A DNA stretch of 64,000 nt, from NCBI RefSeq assembly GCF_014898175.1, contig NZ_CP062948.1, positions 992,001 to 1,056,000 of the forward strand. The letters run 5' to 3'. Below are positions 61,407-64,000 of the stretch, one piece after another (the stretch's first letter is position 1; the number at the start of each line of letters is the position of its first letter). Position numbers and translations under genes: made by a program. Under the pieces are notes generated by a model. That model was not told the DNA's origin. It did not search any database and was given only the letters and a program-made list of their open reading frames with translations. Source of the stretch: Bifidobacterium lemurum (GTDB lineage Bacteria; Actinomycetota; Actinomycetes; Actinomycetales; Bifidobacteriaceae).

Positions 61407-64000
61407 GATGTCCGTGGTGGCCAGCATGATGTCGTTGCCGTTGCGGATCAGCTGATCGGCGTTCTGGTAGCCATAGCCGCCGAAGTAGTCGGTGAGCACC
61501 ATGCCGCGGAAGCCCCACTCGTCGCGCAGCACGGTCTGCTGCAAGGCAGCGGTCGCGCCGGCGTAGTTGGTGCCGATGTAGTTGAAGGAGCTCATGACGG
61601 CGGTGGCGCCGCCATCCTTCACGCTCATCTCGAAGGGCTTGAGGTAGATCTCACGGATCGACTGCTCGTTGGCCCAGGTGCACAGCATCTCGGTACGGTT
61701 GGTCTCCTGGTCGTTGAGCGCGAAGTGCTTCATGAACACGTACACGCCCTGCTCCTGCGCGCCGGCGGTCTGCTCGGCGGCCATCACGCCGGAGAGCAGA
61801 GCGTCCTCGGAGAAGTACTCGAAGGTACGGCCCGAGAAGGCGGAACGGTGGATGTTCATGGCGGGGGCGTACCAGCCGGCCACGTGCATGTCGTGCGCCA
61901 TCTGACCGATCATGTCGCCGAACTGGCGGGCAAGATCACGGTTCCAGGTGCAGGCGAACGCCGTGGAGGCCGGGAAGCCGATGGAGCCCACGCCGGTGAA
62001 GTTGTTGTTCAGCGAGGCCGGGCCGTCGGCGTCGGTCATCTGGATCTTACCGATGGAGCTGATGGCCGGGGTGCCATAGCCGCCGTTGGCGATGAGGTTG
62101 TCCATATCGTCGACGGTGAGCTGGTCGAGCATCTCGTCCCACAGCGGATCGTCGTAGTCCAGACCGTACAGGTCGGCCAGACGCACGTCGTTGTCGGCAC
62201 CGGTGGTCGGCATCTCATCCGAATCGTCGTTGTAGTCGGCCGGATCGTAGATGTCGTTGTTGATGAAGGTGGCCTTGTCCTCGTCGGACATGCTGTAGTT
62301 GGTCGGGGCGGCGGTGGCCTCGGCGTAGTTCGCGAAGCCGTCGGCGCGGGACAGGTAGGTCACGTCGCCGGCCGCGTAGTCGAACTGGTTGGTGGCCACG
62401 ACCTCGTCGCCGTCGTGGGTGTTGCTTTCGCTGTCGTAGGTGATGGTCTCGTCGACCGTCACGGTCTGCTCGTCGATCACCGTATGGGAATCCGAATTGA
62501 TGGACACCACATAGTCGCCCGCCTCCAGCACATACGCTTCGGCGTTTTCGGAATCGTAGGACGCCATGTCGTCGTCCTCGAACTCGATCGAAACGGTCTG
62601 GCTCTCGCCCGGCTCGAGCAGGTCGGTCTTCTCGAAGTCCACGAGATTCACGGAAGACTTCTCGATGCCGCCGTTGGTGTACGGCGGGTTGTAGTAGACC
62701 TCGACGACTTCCTTGCCGGCGGTGTCGCCAGTGTTGGTCACGGTCACGTCGAAGGAGACGGTGCCGTCGGAGTACGTCACATCGCCCATCTCCTGGGTGA
62801 ACGTGGTATAGGACAGGCCGTAGCCGAACGGGAAGGCGATCATCTCGTCGTAGTTGATCGCGCCCTCGTCGTCCGCGGTCTCGTAGAACTTATAGCCCAC
62901 GTAGATGCCTTCGGTGTAATTCACGAAGTTCGGGGTCACCTCGGTGGTCTCGCCGGTGAAGCCGGTCACGGAAGCGGCCAGATCGTCGACGTTGTCGTAG
63001 GCGAAATCGCCGAAGTTGTTGTAAGTGACCTGCTGGGTGAGATCCTTCACGAAGGTGTCGGAGGTCTTGCCGGAGGGGTTCACGTCACCGGCGAGAACTT
63101 CGCCCAGGGCGGAGAAGCCGGTCTGGCCTGCCGGCGGCACCCACAGCACGGAAGAGATCTGCGGATAGTCGTCCAGGAAGCCCAGCTGGAAGGTGTTCGC
63201 GCCGTTGTAGATCAGCGTGACGTTCTCGAAGTTCGAGGTGACCAGATCGATCATGTCCTGCTCGGTCTGGCTCAGCTGCAGGAAGTGCTCGCCGGCCTCG
63301 AAGTCGGCGTAGTCCTCGGAGTTGTTGGTGTAGGTGATGCCTTCGGCGGTCATATCCATCGGCAGATCGGCGCCCTCGCCACCCACGCGGGTGATGACGA
63401 CCACGGCCTCATCGGAGAAGGCCTTGGCCTCCTCGATCAGGGAATCGGAGTACTGGGCGGCCGGAACCTCAGGCAGGGTCCAATCCTGGGCCCACATGCC
63501 CACCACCGGGCGGTCGGCGCGGTATTCGGTGTACAGGTTGATCAGATCCTCGTTCACCGTGAAGCCGGCCTCGTCCAGACCCTGCAGGATCGAGGTGGTC
63601 TCGTACTGGTCGGACATGGAGCCGGAGCCGGTGCCGCCGTAGACGGGCTGGGTGACGCCCCAGCCGAACACGTTGACGTTCTTGTCGGCCAGCGGCAGGG
63701 TGTCGTTCTCGTTCTTCAGCATCGTGATGGCCTCGGCCTCGACGTCCTTGGCGAGATCGTTGGCCGCGGCGACGGTGTCGTCCGAAAGCATGTACTTGGT
63801 GACGGTGGCGTTGTTGAGCAGCGTGGCCAGCGGACCGGTCAGCATCATGGACACCGAGGCCACCACGGCCACGAGCACCACGAGCCAGGACTCGGAATGG
63901 ACCAGTTTGCGAACGCCGACGTTCTGCACGGTCTTCTTGTTCACAGCGAACGTCACGATGATGCCGAGCACCAGGAACACGCCAATGGCGATCAGGTACG
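61155..64000 (-). CDS. Membrane-tethered GH3 glycosidase with reversed domain order (5), start outside window
   Basis: About 948 residues are visible; the frame is open to the window edge (YLIAIGVFLVLGIIVTFAVNKK), so roughly the first twenty residues are missing. The layout matches the 54928 gene: part of a first helix, a basic loop, a second helix, then the GH3_C-like domain (GVTQPVYGGTGSGSMSD). FnIII opens at FPFGYGLSYTTF, and the barrel has DADGPASLNN, KHFALNDQETNR and the presumed nucleophile Asp in MVLTDYFGGYGY. A C-terminal helix and KKFLDRKK end the protein. It shares identical DNA blocks with the 54928 gene and the same terminator. It should be an outward-facing beta-glycosidase. Confidence 0.92.
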   Translation of the reverse strand, partial: YLIAIGVFLVLGIIVTFAVNKKTVQNVGVRKLVHSESWLVVLVAVVASVSMMLTGPLATLLNNATVTKYMLSDDTVAAANDLAKDVEAEAITMLKNENDTLPLADKNVNVFGWGVTQPVYGGTGSGSMSDQYETTSILQGLDEAGFTVNEDLINLYTEYRADRPVVGMWAQDWTLPEVPAAQYSDSLIEEAKAFSDEAVVVITRVGGEGADLPMDMTAEGITYTNNSEDYADFEAGEHFLQLSQTEQDMIDLVTSNFENVTLIYNGANTFQLGFLDDYPQISSVLWVPPAGQTGFSALGEVLAGDVNPSGKTSDTFVKDLTQQVTYNNFGDFAYDNVDDLAASVTGFTGETTEVTPNFVNYTEGIYVGYKFYETADDEGAINYDEMIAFPFGYGLSYTTFTQEMGDVTYSDGTVSFDVTVTNTGDTAGKEVVEVYYNPPYTNGGIEKSSVNLVDFEKTDLLEPGESQTVSIEFEDDDMASYDSENAEAYVLEAGDYVVSINSDSHTVIDEQTVTVDETITYDSESNTHDGDEVVATNQFDYAAGDVTYLSRADGFANYAEATAAPTNYSMSDEDKATFINNDIYDPADYNDDSDEMPTTGADNDVRLADLYGLDYDDPLWDEMLDQLTVDDMDNLIANGGYGTPAISSIGKIQMTDADGPASLNNNFTGVGSIGFPASTAFACTWNRDLARQFGDMIGQMAHDMHVAGWYAPAMNIHRSAFSGRTFEYFSEDALLSGVMAAEQTAGAQEQGVYVFMKHFALNDQETNRTEMLCTWANEQSIREIYLKPFEMSVKDGGATAVMSSFNYIGTNYAGATAALQQTVLRDEWGFRGMVLTDYFGGYGYQNADQLIRNGNDIMLATTDITNHVTDTSATSVQAMRTAAHNILYTTANGWQYADGEPETTTPIWRTAMYVAWGVTAVLFLGLSALAIKKFLDRKKAATIEVQA

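Overview
The window is high-GC actinobacterial DNA and most likely comes from a Bifidobacterium. The reasons are a lone MsiK-type sugar-importer ATPase, a DUF4032 protein, a large set of glycoside hydrolases, strong AAGGAG ribosome binding sites, and sortase-type surface proteins. This is inferred from gene content, not from a database search. I saw no rRNA, tRNA or CRISPR array.

Layout. (1) 1-349: start of a P-type cation ATPase running off the left edge. (2) 839-13602: four paralogous secreted surface proteins built from two module types (A and B), each ending in a sortase-like signal; two carry odd signals (LSNSG, LANSG). (3) 13784-14785: an RlmB/TrmH-type RNA methyltransferase. (4) 14814-18637: an IS110-family transposase gene split by a complete IS21-family element (15658-18218) with a 6-bp GACACC target duplication. 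(5) 19029-22033: a nested palindromic element, a DUF4032 protein and msiK. (6) 22280-28083: a C45 acyltransferase/hydrolase gene divergent from a polar amino acid ABC importer, an aminotransferase and an RpiR regulator, with two operator-like palindromes between. (7) 28084-64000: a glycosidase island with six GH3 enzymes. One (29578-32004) is cytoplasmic with ordinary domain order. The other five have reversed domain order (C domain, FnIII, then N barrel) and appear tethered to the outer face of the membrane at both ends. Interspersed are three LytTR-type response regulators (one with a degenerate receiver), one GHKL kinase, MerR and LysR regulators, a GtrA-like protein, an APC permease, an SDR dehydrogenase, an Fe-S/FMN ene-reductase with a collagen-like insert, and an IS30 element that has clipped the merR gene.

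The most unusual pattern is a set of four AAA_14/DUF4143 ATPase loci (two intact at 37963 and 47636, two decayed at 28084 and 60530). Each has its own repeat immediately upstream: twin palindromes, 23-bp tandem repeats, a 14-bp direct repeat, and a pair of 34-bp inverted arms. The repeats differ in sequence between loci but sit in the same place. Two further elements bounded by GAGTTTGGTGTGT arms (19029-19144, containing a perfect 50-bp palindrome, and 28613-28717) may be related orphan repeats.

How the genes may work together (inference): the surface GH3 enzymes probably release sugars from beta-glycosides outside the cell under two-component control. MsiK would power sugar ABC importers encoded elsewhere. 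The ene-reductase, SDR and permease may handle aglycones or other small products. The C45-ABC-aminotransferase set looks like a separate module for scavenging acylated amino acids.
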